Assembly (NCBI GenBank): GCA_965242685.1
Contig: OZ251487.1
Location: 1,550,001 to 1,614,000, forward strand
Length of the DNA stretch: 64,000 nt
Direction of reading: 5' to 3'
Origin: G965215055 sp965242685
GTDB lineage: Bacteria > Pseudomonadota > Gammaproteobacteria > UBA4575
A program made the position numbers and the translations under genes. Position 1 is the first letter of the stretch, and every line of letters starts with the position of its first letter. The notes beneath the pieces were generated by a model. The model made no database searches and was not told the origin of the DNA. It saw only the letters and a program-made list of their open reading frames with translations. Of this stretch, positions 52,564-61,951 are shown one piece after another.

Positions 52564-52589
52564 TACCGCCGACTTGAGATAATTACCCG

Positions 52590-52757
52590 ATGGCAAAGGC
52601 AGTCCGTGAAAAAATAAAGCTGGTATCAAGTGCGGGTACCGGTCATTACTATACAACAACCAAAAACAAGCGCACCGTAACCACAAAGCTTGAAATGAAG
52701 AAGTACGACCCGGTAGTGCGCAAGCACGTGCTCTATAAAGAAGCGAAAATTAAATAA
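52590..52757 (+). CDS. rpmG: 50S ribosomal protein L33
   Basis: A 55-residue frame reading MAKAVREKIKLVSSAGTGHY, then TTKNKRTVTTKLEMKKYDP, VVRKHVLYKEAKIK, followed by a stop. It is the L33 family without the zinc-binding CxxC pair, as in E. coli, so it should not need zinc. It lies 26 bp after rpmB. Confidence 0.96.
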   Translation: MAKAVREKIKLVSSAGTGHYYTTTKNKRTVTTKLEMKKYDPVVRKHVLYKEAKIK

Positions 52758-52795
52758 CCCTCGGCGGCGGTTGCGCCGGGATAAAGCCTCAAATG

Positions 52796-53983
52796 TCAAA
52801 CCACCGGTTGCAGCACGTAGCCGCGCAAACCTTGGGCAAACTCCTGTAAGACCTTGATGCCGGTGGCTTCGGCCTCCCTGCACCATTGAATAATCGCTTG
52901 AATCAGACGTTCGTGGCTTGCATACGTTTCACTCCAGATCGATTGCAATTTGCGACGAAATTCGTACACCGTTTGTAATGCCTCGCTGTTTTGCAAAAGT
53001 TCCTGTAGTTGCTTGCGGTGCAAGGGTTTCAAACGGCTGTCTTCACGTACCAATGCGGCGCGCATGTGCCGAACAAGCCTTTTGTAGCGCACGTCAATCC
53101 CGGACAGCTCATTGCGAAACGTCGGTAAGGTTACTCTGTGTGCGTAGTCCGCCATCACGTGCAGCTTGCTGGTGATGAGGGCCTTGGCGGTGTTGAGATC
53201 AATGTTATCCTTGTTGGTCAGCCTGGTCGGTCGCGGTGCACGGCGGCGTACTTTTGCCAGACGCAGGCAAGACAATATCCGAATGTACAACCAGCCTGCA
53301 TCAAACTCCCACCATTTGCTGGACAGCTTTGCGGAACCAGGGTAGGCGTGATGGTTGTTATGCAATTCTTCGCCGCCAATGATGAAGCCGAAGCTGAGAA
53401 TATTGGTAGAGCCGTCGGGCGTTTCGAAGTTTCGGTATCCCCAATAATGCCCGACGCCGTTGACGACTCCAGCGGCGGTGAAAGGAATCCAAACCATCTG
53501 CACCACCCAGATCGCCACGCCGACAACCCCAAATAGGATAAAATCCAGTGCCAATAACGCCACCAGCCCGCTGTTGCTGAAGCGCGAATATACGTTTCGC
53601 TCAAGCCAGTCATGCGGCGTGCCGTGACCGAAATTTTTCAAAGTGAGCAGGTTCCCGGCCTCCCGCCGATACAGCTTGGCGCCTTGCCAGAGCACCATGT
53701 TGATACCCTTGACGTACGGACTATGCGGGTCTTCCTCGGTCTCCGTTTTGGCGTGGTGTTTACGATGAACGGCCACCCATTCCTTGGTTATCATGCCGGT
53801 GGTTAGCCATAACCAGAAACGAAAAAGGTGTGCCGCAAGCGGATGGATATCCAACGCGCGATGTGCCTGACAACGATGCAGATACAAGGTTACCGAGATA
53901 ATCGTAAGGTGGGTAAGGACAAACGTGGCGACCGCATATCCCCACCACGGCAGAACCACCCATCCACTAAACATACCGCTCAT
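52796..53983 (-). CDS. Acyl-CoA/fatty acid desaturase (delta-9 type)
   Basis: Membrane di-iron desaturase of the stearoyl-CoA/DesC group that introduces double bonds into fatty acyl chains with O2. The three histidine boxes are complete: HRCQAHRALD, VHRKHHAKTE and ELHNNHHAYP, with four membrane segments around them. After about residue 270 there is a long soluble helical tail (KALITSKLHVMADYAHRVTLPTF...) found in proteobacterial homologues. 395 residues. It complements FabA as an oxygen-dependent route to unsaturated lipids. Confidence 0.92.
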   Translation of the reverse strand: MSGMFSGWVVLPWWGYAVATFVLTHLTIISVTLYLHRCQAHRALDIHPLAAHLFRFWLWLTTGMITKEWVAVHRKHHAKTETEEDPHSPYVKGINMVLWQGAKLYRREAGNLLTLKNFGHGTPHDWLERNVYSRFSNSGLVALLALDFILFGVVGVAIWVVQMVWIPFTAAGVVNGVGHYWGYRNFETPDGSTNILSFGFIIGGEELHNNHHAYPGSAKLSSKWWEFDAGWLYIRILSCLRLAKVRRRAPRPTRLTNKDNIDLNTAKALITSKLHVMADYAHRVTLPTFRNELSGIDVRYKRLVRHMRAALVREDSRLKPLHRKQLQELLQNSEALQTVYEFRRKLQSIWSETYASHERLIQAIIQWCREAEATGIKVLQEFAQGLRGYVLQPVV

Positions 53984-54088
53984 TATGACTGACTATTATT
54001 TTTTACGCCGTCTGACGAATCAACTCGAACATTCATTTAATCATACGCATTGATTAGGGGCATGGGCAAGTATTTCGGGAAACAACGT

Positions 54089-56047
54089 CTATTCGCGCTC
54101 CAGCAACAGGCTTCCTTGCTCTCGTAACGATGCACGCCAATGCGGTGCAAGGTATACCGTCGCGTCTTTTTCGATAATGATTGCAGGCCCGACAAGCACC
54201 TGATTCGCGCCGACGTCTATGCGTTTGTACACCGGCACCTGTTGGTTTGATTGGTACGGCGTAACCCGTTCCACCGGACTTGCAGACGTTTGGCATACAT
54301 TATAAGGGAGCCGAAGTACCGGGCTTGAGCCGCTGACCGTAAGCCGCAGGTTCACCATCTCGATAGGCATGTCCAGGGCATGACCGAAGCGTTGCGCGTG
54401 TTTGGCATGAAAGGCGCGCGCAACCTGCCGCCGATCCGACCAGGCCAGTTTTAACGTCGTGGACTGACCTTGATAACGCAGCTCTACCTCTCGTTTGAGG
54501 GTATGGTTTTTCTCGATTTCCGTGGTCGAATCGGCGGCAATCTTCGACTCCAACCGTGAGAAAATCCGCTCTATTTCTTTTTCTCGGCAGTCCTCCAACA
54601 GCTTGATCCAACTTTGTGAAGTTTCCTTGCCGGGCGGTGCCGCCAGCAACCCCAGGGCCGACAGTACTCCGGCGTAGGCCGGCACCAGGGCAAAGCGGAT
54701 ATCGAGCGCCTCTGCCAAGTCGCACACATGCAGGCCGCCCGCACCCCCGAAGCTCATCAAAGTAAAATGCTTGGGGTCGTGACCACGATGTATCGACATT
54801 ACACGCAGTGCCTGGGCCATCTGCTCATTGGCGATGTGCACGATGCCTTGTGCGCAGCTCTGCACATCCAGCCCTATGCGTTGACCAAGGTCGGCGATGG
54901 CATTGACCGCCGCCTGATAATCCAGCGACAGGTCTCCCGCAAGTCTGCAACGTGCGGGCAGGCGCCCCAACACCACGTGTGCGTCCGTTACCGTGGCGCG
55001 CGTACCGCCCATGCCGTAGCAGGCGGGCCCCGGCGAAGCGCCCGCCGATTTGGGGCCTACCTGTAGCAGGCCGCCTTCATCAATCCAGGCAAGCGAACCG
55101 CCGCCGGCGCCGATGGTATGAATGTCCAGGGTCGGAACCGCGATCGGCAAGCCGGCGATCTTGGCGTTACCGGTCAGGTTGAATTCATTGTCGATGATGG
55201 AAACGTCGGTAGACGTTCCTCCCATGTCAAAAGTCAGCAAGCGTGTACGTCCCACGCGCTTGCCGATCTCTAGGCTCCCCCACAACCCTCCGGCGGGCCC
55301 CGACAGCAGCAGGCGCACGGCGTTGCGTGCGGCCACTTTCGCACTCAAGGTAAGACCGTGGTTCTGCATCACGGAGAGCTTCGCGGCCTTCATGCGCTCG
55401 CCTAGACGAGACAGATAACCCTGTACCACAAGGCTCAAGTAGCTGTTTAACCAAGTCGCCATACCGCGCTCGTATTCACGGTGCTCGGCAAGCACCTCGG
55501 ATGAAATAGAAACTTGGAAATGATCCGCAAGCCGCGCTTGGATCTGCCTCTCGAAACGGTCGTCAACAAAGGAAAACAACAAACAAACCGCGACCGCCTC
55601 GGCATCGAGCGATTGAATCTTTGCCGTCAGTCGTTCAAGTTCTTCGGGCAACAGAGGTTGTACCACTTCGCCGTCGGGAGCCACTCTCCCGCCGACCTCG
55701 AGATTTAACTGCGGCGCAAATAATGAACGCTGTTTTTTAGGGGTAAGGTTATACAACTCCCGACGCGTTTGCCGCCCGATTGACAGCATATCCTTGAAGC
55801 CGTGATTGGTAACGAATACGGTACGCGCGCCTTTGCCTTCCAGCAGTGCGTTGGTGGCCACCGTGGTGCCGTGTACGACGTGCAGCCCCTCAAAGTCAAT
55901 CGCCAGCGCCGCCATACCGTTGAGAATGGCGCGTTCGGGTGCATCCGGCGTCGATAACTCCTTATGTGCCGAAACCCGTTGTCCGTCAAAGTAGACCAGA
56001 TCGGTAAAAGTCCCGCCGGTATCTATTCCGAGAATGTGCATAAACAA
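54089..56047 (-). CDS. hyuA: Hydantoinase/oxoprolinase subunit A family protein
   Basis: ATP-dependent N-methylhydantoinase or 5-oxoprolinase subunit A family, an ASKHA-fold enzyme. 652 residues with ILGIDTGGTFTDLVYFDG at the N-terminus, VHGTTVATNALLEGKG, TFDMGGTSTDVSIID and FGGAGGLHVCDLAEAL, plus the C-terminal beta domain. Subunit B (HyuB), usually encoded next to it, is missing here: downstream is the desaturase gene and upstream DNA is divergent. It could pair with a distant HyuB or act on another substrate. Confidence 0.88.
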   Translation of the reverse strand: MFMHILGIDTGGTFTDLVYFDGQRVSAHKELSTPDAPERAILNGMAALAIDFEGLHVVHGTTVATNALLEGKGARTVFVTNHGFKDMLSIGRQTRRELYNLTPKKQRSLFAPQLNLEVGGRVAPDGEVVQPLLPEELERLTAKIQSLDAEAVAVCLLFSFVDDRFERQIQARLADHFQVSISSEVLAEHREYERGMATWLNSYLSLVVQGYLSRLGERMKAAKLSVMQNHGLTLSAKVAARNAVRLLLSGPAGGLWGSLEIGKRVGRTRLLTFDMGGTSTDVSIIDNEFNLTGNAKIAGLPIAVPTLDIHTIGAGGGSLAWIDEGGLLQVGPKSAGASPGPACYGMGGTRATVTDAHVVLGRLPARCRLAGDLSLDYQAAVNAIADLGQRIGLDVQSCAQGIVHIANEQMAQALRVMSIHRGHDPKHFTLMSFGGAGGLHVCDLAEALDIRFALVPAYAGVLSALGLLAAPPGKETSQSWIKLLEDCREKEIERIFSRLESKIAADSTTEIEKNHTLKREVELRYQGQSTTLKLAWSDRRQVARAFHAKHAQRFGHALDMPIEMVNLRLTVSGSSPVLRLPYNVCQTSASPVERVTPYQSNQQVPVYKRIDVGANQVLVGPAIIIEKDATVYLAPHWRASLREQGSLLLERE

Positions 56048-56285
56048 CCGTATCCTGAAGCCCTCGTGTCCCCGTTTTATCGGCGGAGACGTAACAAGGG
56101 TCTTTTCAACATCTAAAAATTACATAATCTCCCGCATATAATACTGCACTCCCGGCGGCATTGTTTGGTACGCTGATCAACCAAATGCGCATAGACCCAT
56201 CCACGTTCAGCGACGCTCGCCGCGGGCATGACGGTAGAGACCGCCCGAACCATGCCCCCGAAGGGACTATCCGCACCTGCATGAA
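56048..56285. promoter_or_regulatory. Divergent region between hyuA and the chorismatase gene
   Basis: 238 bp without a gene. TATAAT at 56137-56142 points towards the chorismatase gene and would give a leader of about 140 nt. No operator is recognisable. Confidence 0.35.
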
Positions 56286-57350
56286 GTGTACCTGAATAAC
56301 ATTGTGACGCCATTGACATCAAACGGTGACGCAGTAGCCACCGCCCCCTGTCTAGAGATCAAGGTCGGTCGAAAGGCCTCATCGCCTCCTATCGGTTGGT
56401 CGGTGTTGGCCTGTATGCACTTCGGATACGCCCCCCGCACAAACGAAAACGGTTTATCCGTACAAACGGACTTACAGACACTCGAATCGGAACCATTCGT
56501 ACAATATTGGCTTACTGACAAACCCGTCCGGCGCGGTCGGTATGAAACCGTGGATTACGTCGCCAACCGGCACATACTTTTCGGGCATATCCAATCCGTC
56601 TGTGGCGACCGGGACAACCTCCGGCAACTCACCGAACGGGCATATGGAGAAATGTACCGGTGTCTGGCGCATACCGAATGCAATCACCTCCTGCGTACCT
56701 GGAATTACTTTCCACACGTCACCGGCTTCGACAATGACCGGGGAAAGACAAACCGCTATGAACAATTTTGCTGTGGACGGCTGCACGCGATGCAGAAATA
56801 TGCCCTCGACGACGGTCCTTATCCGGCCGCCACGGTAATAGGCAACCAGGGTGACCGGTTTCATCTCTGCTTTCTGGCCGGTGACACGGCCGGCATCGGC
56901 GTAGAAAACCCGCGTCAGACGAGTGCCTATCGCTATCCGGTTCCCGATGTCCTTAACCGTCCGTTATTTTCACGAGGCATCCTCAAGGAGTGGCGCAACT
57001 GCACACACTTTTACGTATCCGGCACCGCCAGTATCGTCGGCCACGAAACACAACACGCCAATGATGCGAGCGCGCAACTGAACGAAGCCCTAAGCAACGT
57101 CGAGGCGCTGGTTGAACGCGCCAACGTACGGCACCAAACACAACTGCACGCACGCGATGACCTGCTTTGCATACAGGTCTATATCCGGCACGGTACGGAC
57201 GTTGTGAGCATCAAACGGGTGTTGGCCGAACAGCTGCCGGGGGCGACGCCGCATATTCTGTTACAGGGCGAGATGTGCAGGGAGGACTTGCTGGTGGAGA
57301 TAGAGGCTGTGTATCAACGTCCGACCGGCGGCCGTGCCCGAACTACCTGA
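56286..57350 (+). CDS. FkbO/Hyg5-type chorismatase (XanB2-like)
   Basis: A 354-residue protein of the FkbO/Hyg5/XanB2 chorismatase family, which converts chorismate to hydroxybenzoates or dihydroxycyclohexadiene carboxylate. The sequence shows the family's two-half layout and the motif YVSGTASIVGHETQHANDASAQLNEALSNVEAL, along with HTECNHLLRTWNYFPH and RYEQFCCGRLHAMQ. In Xanthomonas the XanB2 product feeds ubiquinone and pigment synthesis. No pigment genes are present. It starts at GTG 56286, the first available start in the frame. It overlaps mutM by 17 bp. Confidence 0.85.
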   Translation: MYLNNIVTPLTSNGDAVATAPCLEIKVGRKASSPPIGWSVLACMHFGYAPRTNENGLSVQTDLQTLESEPFVQYWLTDKPVRRGRYETVDYVANRHILFGHIQSVCGDRDNLRQLTERAYGEMYRCLAHTECNHLLRTWNYFPHVTGFDNDRGKTNRYEQFCCGRLHAMQKYALDDGPYPAATVIGNQGDRFHLCFLAGDTAGIGVENPRQTSAYRYPVPDVLNRPLFSRGILKEWRNCTHFYVSGTASIVGHETQHANDASAQLNEALSNVEALVERANVRHQTQLHARDDLLCIQVYIRHGTDVVSIKRVLAEQLPGATPHILLQGEMCREDLLVEIEAVYQRPTGGRARTT

Positions 57351-58146
57351 AGTAGAAACCACGTTGCGCGGCATCACCCCGCACGTGCGGGGCAAGCAGA
57401 TAACCGCCGTAGTCGTGCGTCAACGACGGCTGCGTCTGCCGATTTCTCGCAACCTGAATCGCTTGGCTACCGGGCAACGGATCAGACGGATCAAACGGCG
57501 CGCCAAATACCTGCTGTTTGAATTGGATAGCGGCCATCTGATCGTGCATTTGGGCATGTCGGGGAGTCTGCGCATCGCGGCCCCTGATGCGGCGCCCCGA
57601 AAGCATGACCACGTGGACGTTGTGCTTGGCGGGTGCATATTACGTTTTCACGACCCGCGGCGTTTCGGCAGCGTTCTATGGACCAGCAAAGACCCGTTGC
57701 GACATAAGCTCCTGCGCGACCTGGGGCCGGAACCGCTTGACGACGACTTTACCGGCCGATACCTGTACGCGCTTGCCCAGGCAAGAAGGATTCACGTCAA
57801 GGGTTTTCTTATGAATGGTCGTGTCGTCGCCGGACTCGGCAACATCTACGCAAACGAGGCGCTATTCCTCGGCAGGATTCACCCGCAACGCGCGGCGGGC
57901 CGGATATCGCTGGCGCGTTATCAATACCTTGCCGATGGCATCAAACAGGTACTCCATCACGCGATTGAAGCGGGCGGGACGACGTTGCGAGACTTCGTGC
58001 GCGAAGATGGCAAACCGGGCTACTTTGCCAACCACCTCAACGTCTACGACAGGGAAGGACAACCCTGCCCGAACTGCAAAACGCCGATAAAAGCGCGGAT
58101 ACTCGGCCAGCGCAGCAGCTTTTTTTGTGGGAAGTGTCAACGTTAA
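57334..58146 (+). CDS. mutM: Formamidopyrimidine-DNA glycosylase
   Basis: Removes 8-oxoguanine and related lesions. The start codon is GTG, giving (M)PELPEVETTLRGI: the catalytic Pro and Glu are in place. Also present are KYLLFELDSGHLIVHLGMSGSL with the conserved Lys, the helix-two-turn-helix VAGLGNIYANEALF and the zinc finger CPNCKTPI...SFFCGKCQR. 270 residues, normal. It overlaps the end of the chorismatase gene. Confidence 0.96.
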   Translation: MPELPEVETTLRGITPHVRGKQITAVVVRQRRLRLPISRNLNRLATGQRIRRIKRRAKYLLFELDSGHLIVHLGMSGSLRIAAPDAAPRKHDHVDVVLGGCILRFHDPRRFGSVLWTSKDPLRHKLLRDLGPEPLDDDFTGRYLYALAQARRIHVKGFLMNGRVVAGLGNIYANEALFLGRIHPQRAAGRISLARYQYLADGIKQVLHHAIEAGGTTLRDFVREDGKPGYFANHLNVYDREGQPCPNCKTPIKARILGQRSSFFCGKCQR

Positions 58147-58158
58147 GATGGAGTGGTA

Positions 58159-60048
58159 TTAATCAACAGAACTCTTCCAGATCTTATTGGCTACTTTAGC
58201 TAGGGCAGCGGACCTCTCTTTTATTGATTCCTCGTTCCATTGTTCCTTGTTAGCGATTTCGCGGTTCATAGCAAGCAGAGACTCTCCCAAATATTCGCGC
58301 TTGATTTCCCAACCCTTGTTTCCAATACTCGGATTCAGGCTACCCGTGAGCAAAGTGAGATTCCCAAAAGTGTTGACGGCCTCTTCGCGTGTTTCCATAA
58401 ATGTTTTGGTTTCTTCATCAAGAGTATGCCCATCATAGATGGCTGACCACACAGATTCGCATGGGGCGGTTTTGTCATTGGCCAAAGGCCAGTGCTCGGC
58501 CCAACGCTGGGGCATAACGTGTTCAATCGTAAGATCTTCGGCAAACACAGAAACTTGCTCATCAAACTTGCTTCGCATGGCATGCTCTATCCGTTGAAAG
58601 ATATAACGAAGACGAGGTGTAGGTATATTTCTATTCCCATACACCTCACGGCGTGTAAATTGCTCGACGACTTCAGGGTCCGTAGGCATCTTTGAGGCCT
58701 CCCCGGTCAGATGATCGGAAAGGCATCTGGAAAAAGCTGACGCGGGCTCGGGTTCTTCTCTAATGTATCTTATGATCCCCGGCACCACTTTGTTGTAGCT
58801 CTTGGTAGTAAAGCCGCAGATTTCACGCCTGACGATATAGCTTTCCAATAGCTTGAAAAGTTTAGCTTTGTCTTCATCTTTGATTGACTGTGCATTGATC
58901 CACAAAACCAGTGGGTGAAAAGTGGACATGTCCCAAACCCGAAAGACATCCGTAATTCCTGCAAAAAGGGCATCTTGATCCTGCTCCTCCATGGCACGAT
59001 ATGTGTCGGCATGTTTGAGCAAGATGTCCAACTCCTCAGTAACAGTTTCAAATTCCTGATCTCGTACATAGTGCTGATACTCTGTGGAAACTTTGCCGAC
59101 ATTTATTTCTTGTGCCATCTCGGCTACAACGACATGGGCTATAAAATAGTTGGCTCTTGCACGCTTCAATCGTCCCTGCCGTATTTGCTCGTTCCAGAAA
59201 TCCTCCTCAAATGATTTCCACTGTTCATCAAAAAGTTTGTCGGCATTTTCGCCAGCTTTCTCCGCACGGAGGAAAATATCGTTGCGGATAAGATCAAACG
59301 GAGATAAGGGTTCGCCTAAGCCATTGAGTGAAGCAAAAATTTCCTGTGCATTGTCATCTTGATCAAGTTCGATAACAACAATCCGAAAACCGTATAAAAA
59401 ACTGTCAAGAAGCGCATCAATTACTTGCTCAACAGGCTCCCCTTCTTCTGTTCGTTCTTGGATAAAGCCCTTCATTTCCTCATAGAGATACCAGAACGCA
59501 CATAATAATTTGGGTGCTTTGCCCCATATTAAATTGCCGTTGTTGTAAAAGCACTTCGTCTGTAAAGACCTAAGCTCATCTAGAGGTTCTTCTTCGACAA
59601 TGCTTTTGTAAAGATCCCGATCAAGACTGGAAGGCCAGAGCTTGAAACGTTCGCGGTCTGGCTCGGCCATGCCGGGACTTTTTTCATTGTACAAATAAGC
59701 GTTAATCACGTTCAGCTTTTGTGACTCATATTCGCGAGCCGCCTCACGAATGGCCGCAAGCGTAAGTTGAAAAGATGTAATTCTTTGTTGGCCATCAATC
59801 AAAAGTCGCTGTCTGACTACACCAAAGCCTTGTTTTGGCGGCTCGTAGCAAATAATGGCACCGAAATAATGTGGATGTGGTGATTGTTTATCGAGCTTCT
59901 CAATTGCCTTGTCTTTCAAGTCATCCCATAACTTGGGAATCTGCTTGTCCTCTTTTGTTTCCCATTCGTAGTGACGCTGATAAACGGGGACAACCCACTG
60001 GTATTTGTCGCCTAGAACAGTATCTAAGTTATAAACCCTAGCTTCCAC
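58159..60048 (-). CDS. GmrSD-like DUF262/DUF1524 protein
   Basis: A 629-residue protein with the ParB/Srx-like DUF262 domain first (VPVYQRHYEW at 21-29, LLIDGQQRITSFQL with DGQQR at 85-89) and a C-terminal DUF1524 His-Me nuclease (TIEHVMPQRWAEHW with His510, then NTFGNLTLLTGSLNPSIGNKGW). This is the single-chain form of the GmrSD type IV restriction system, in which GmrS uses NTPs and GmrD cuts modified DNA. The start is GTG 60048 with AAGAGGAG 6 bp upstream. It stands between mutM and ggt as a lone defence gene. Confidence 0.88.
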   Translation of the reverse strand: MEARVYNLDTVLGDKYQWVVPVYQRHYEWETKEDKQIPKLWDDLKDKAIEKLDKQSPHPHYFGAIICYEPPKQGFGVVRQRLLIDGQQRITSFQLTLAAIREAAREYESQKLNVINAYLYNEKSPGMAEPDRERFKLWPSSLDRDLYKSIVEEEPLDELRSLQTKCFYNNGNLIWGKAPKLLCAFWYLYEEMKGFIQERTEEGEPVEQVIDALLDSFLYGFRIVVIELDQDDNAQEIFASLNGLGEPLSPFDLIRNDIFLRAEKAGENADKLFDEQWKSFEEDFWNEQIRQGRLKRARANYFIAHVVVAEMAQEINVGKVSTEYQHYVRDQEFETVTEELDILLKHADTYRAMEEQDQDALFAGITDVFRVWDMSTFHPLVLWINAQSIKDEDKAKLFKLLESYIVRREICGFTTKSYNKVVPGIIRYIREEPEPASAFSRCLSDHLTGEASKMPTDPEVVEQFTRREVYGNRNIPTPRLRYIFQRIEHAMRSKFDEQVSVFAEDLTIEHVMPQRWAEHWPLANDKTAPCESVWSAIYDGHTLDEETKTFMETREEAVNTFGNLTLLTGSLNPSIGNKGWEIKREYLGESLLAMNREIANKEQWNEESIKERSAALAKVANKIWKSSVD

Positions 60049-60097
60049 AACAAACTCCTCTTGATATCGTTCATTTGTAAATCACATTCATAATACT

Positions 60098-61816
60098 TCA
60101 TTCCCCCACCTGCGCACTGCCCAATCCTCTTGGATCGCTGGCGGCGGTTACGCGGTGGGTCTGCTTGTCCCATATAACGGCGTGCATATTGCCGTAGGTG
60201 TAGTCTTCCTTGACTTCCTGTAGCGTGTGTCCCATCGCTGCCAGGGCGTCTCGCGTTGCCGGCGATAGGGCGTCGGCCTCGAACTGTATTTTGTCCGGTA
60301 GAAACTGGTGATGAAAGCGCGGTAGTTGAACCATGGTATTGGCGTCCGCACCGTCGATGAATGCCAGCGACGCAAGCAATACCATAGTGATAATGCGGCT
60401 GCCGCCCGGGGTGCCCAGGATGGCGACACGGTTGCCATCGTCTAGGAAGGTGGGCGACATGCTGGACAACATCCGTTTCCCCGGCGCGATGGCGTTTGCC
60501 TCGCTGCCCACCAGTCCCCACAGGTTAGGATGCCCCGGCTTGGCGACAAAGTCGTCCATTTCGTTGTTCAGTAGTACCCCGGTTCCTTCCGGCACGAACC
60601 CGGAACCGAACGGGTAGTTGATGGAAAGGGTCGCCGCGATGTAGTTGCCTTCCCGGTCGATGATGGAGAAATGCGTGGTGTCTTGTCCTTCCTCGCTCTC
60701 TTTCCCCGGCGGGGAATCCGCGTCCAGGTAGCTTTGGCTTGCCGTTGCACGCTCGGGGTTGAAGTCGGCAAGCAGATTCTCGGCGTGTGTCTCGGACAGC
60801 AGTTTTTCTATCGGTACTTCAACGTGGTCGCTATCGCCGAGATAGCGCGCCCGGTCGGAGTACGCGCGCCGCATGATCTCGATGAGTGCGTGCGTGCGTT
60901 GCGTTGTATCCAGCTTGGTTGTGTCAATCCTTGACAACATGTTGAGCATTTCTATCAGTACGATACCGCCCGATGAAGGCAATGTGGCGCTGACGACGTT
61001 CATGTCTTTGTATTTGCCGACGATGGGTTGGCGTTCTTTGACGCGATATTGTTCAAGGTCTTCAAGCCGCCATATCCCGCCCGCCCGTTGTACGCCGTCG
61101 ACCAGTTTCTTCGCCACTTCGCCCTTGTAGAATCCGTCCTCTTCAAGGTCACGAAGGCGCTCCAGTACTCCGGCCAGTTGCGGTTGGCGCAAGATGTATC
61201 CGGCCTGCGGGATTTCACCGTCATCGAGAAAAATTGCCGACGCCCGGGATGAAGCGCGTAGTTTTTCCAGCACTTTATCGGCTTGCTTCAGGTAAAGCGG
61301 CGACACTTCAAAGCCGTCGCGCGCCTGTCGTATGGCAAAGTCCAGTGTAGTGCTTAACGGTAACCGGCCGTATTTTCGAGACAGATGCACAATCCCCGCG
61401 GGCACGCCGGGAATGCCTGCCGCCAACGGCCCGGTGACGGAATCTTGCGTGGGGTTGCCGTCCTGGTCCAAATACATGTCGCGGGTTGCCGCAAGCGGAG
61501 CCGTTTCGCGTCCGTCCAACATGATGTCGCGGTTGTCTTTTGCGACGTGTAATAGCCAGAATCCACCGCCGCCCAGGCCCGATGAGTAGGGTTCGACCAC
61601 GGCCAGCGTCGCCGTGACGGCTACGGCGGCGTCAAAGGCATTTCCGCCCCGTGCGAGAACGTCGATGCCCGCCTGCGTGGCCAACGGATGGGCACTGGCT
61701 ATGGCAAAGTCGGACACCGCCGCCGGTGGTTTGGCTTTATTTTCAGCGATAGCCTGTGAAGTGCATATCGCCAACGACAAGAAGACTGATTTAAATAATA
61801 GGGAGTGATGTAACAT
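60098..61816 (-). CDS. ggt: Gamma-glutamyltransferase
   Basis: Periplasmic enzyme that hydrolyses or transfers the gamma-glutamyl group of glutathione. A signal peptide (residues 1-24, ending SQAIA) precedes the large subunit. The self-cleavage and nucleophile site is Thr380 in EEGQDTTHFSIIDREGN. Other motifs are GGNAFDAAVAVTATLAVVEPYSSGLGGGGFWL and EMDDFVAKPG, with LSSMSPTFL later. 572 residues, normal length. Confidence 0.95.
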   Translation of the reverse strand: MLHHSLLFKSVFLSLAICTSQAIAENKAKPPAAVSDFAIASAHPLATQAGIDVLARGGNAFDAAVAVTATLAVVEPYSSGLGGGGFWLLHVAKDNRDIMLDGRETAPLAATRDMYLDQDGNPTQDSVTGPLAAGIPGVPAGIVHLSRKYGRLPLSTTLDFAIRQARDGFEVSPLYLKQADKVLEKLRASSRASAIFLDDGEIPQAGYILRQPQLAGVLERLRDLEEDGFYKGEVAKKLVDGVQRAGGIWRLEDLEQYRVKERQPIVGKYKDMNVVSATLPSSGGIVLIEMLNMLSRIDTTKLDTTQRTHALIEIMRRAYSDRARYLGDSDHVEVPIEKLLSETHAENLLADFNPERATASQSYLDADSPPGKESEEGQDTTHFSIIDREGNYIAATLSINYPFGSGFVPEGTGVLLNNEMDDFVAKPGHPNLWGLVGSEANAIAPGKRMLSSMSPTFLDDGNRVAILGTPGGSRIITMVLLASLAFIDGADANTMVQLPRFHHQFLPDKIQFEADALSPATRDALAAMGHTLQEVKEDYTYGNMHAVIWDKQTHRVTAASDPRGLGSAQVGE

Positions 61817-61951
61817 GGTATGTAAACTGGTTGTTTAAGTTAAGGGTTTTCAGTGGTTGTACGCCTTTCGGCGGTCAGACTAATGGATGGTAGCACACGA
61901 TCATCCTCGTGCTTTTTCCGCCACACCCCAGAGCCGAGGATTGCCGCTCGT

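Noticed and set aside
54054..54296. A separate small gene after hyuA on the minus strand.
   Set aside because: It overlaps the 3' end of hyuA in another frame and has an implausible Arg/Cys-rich composition.
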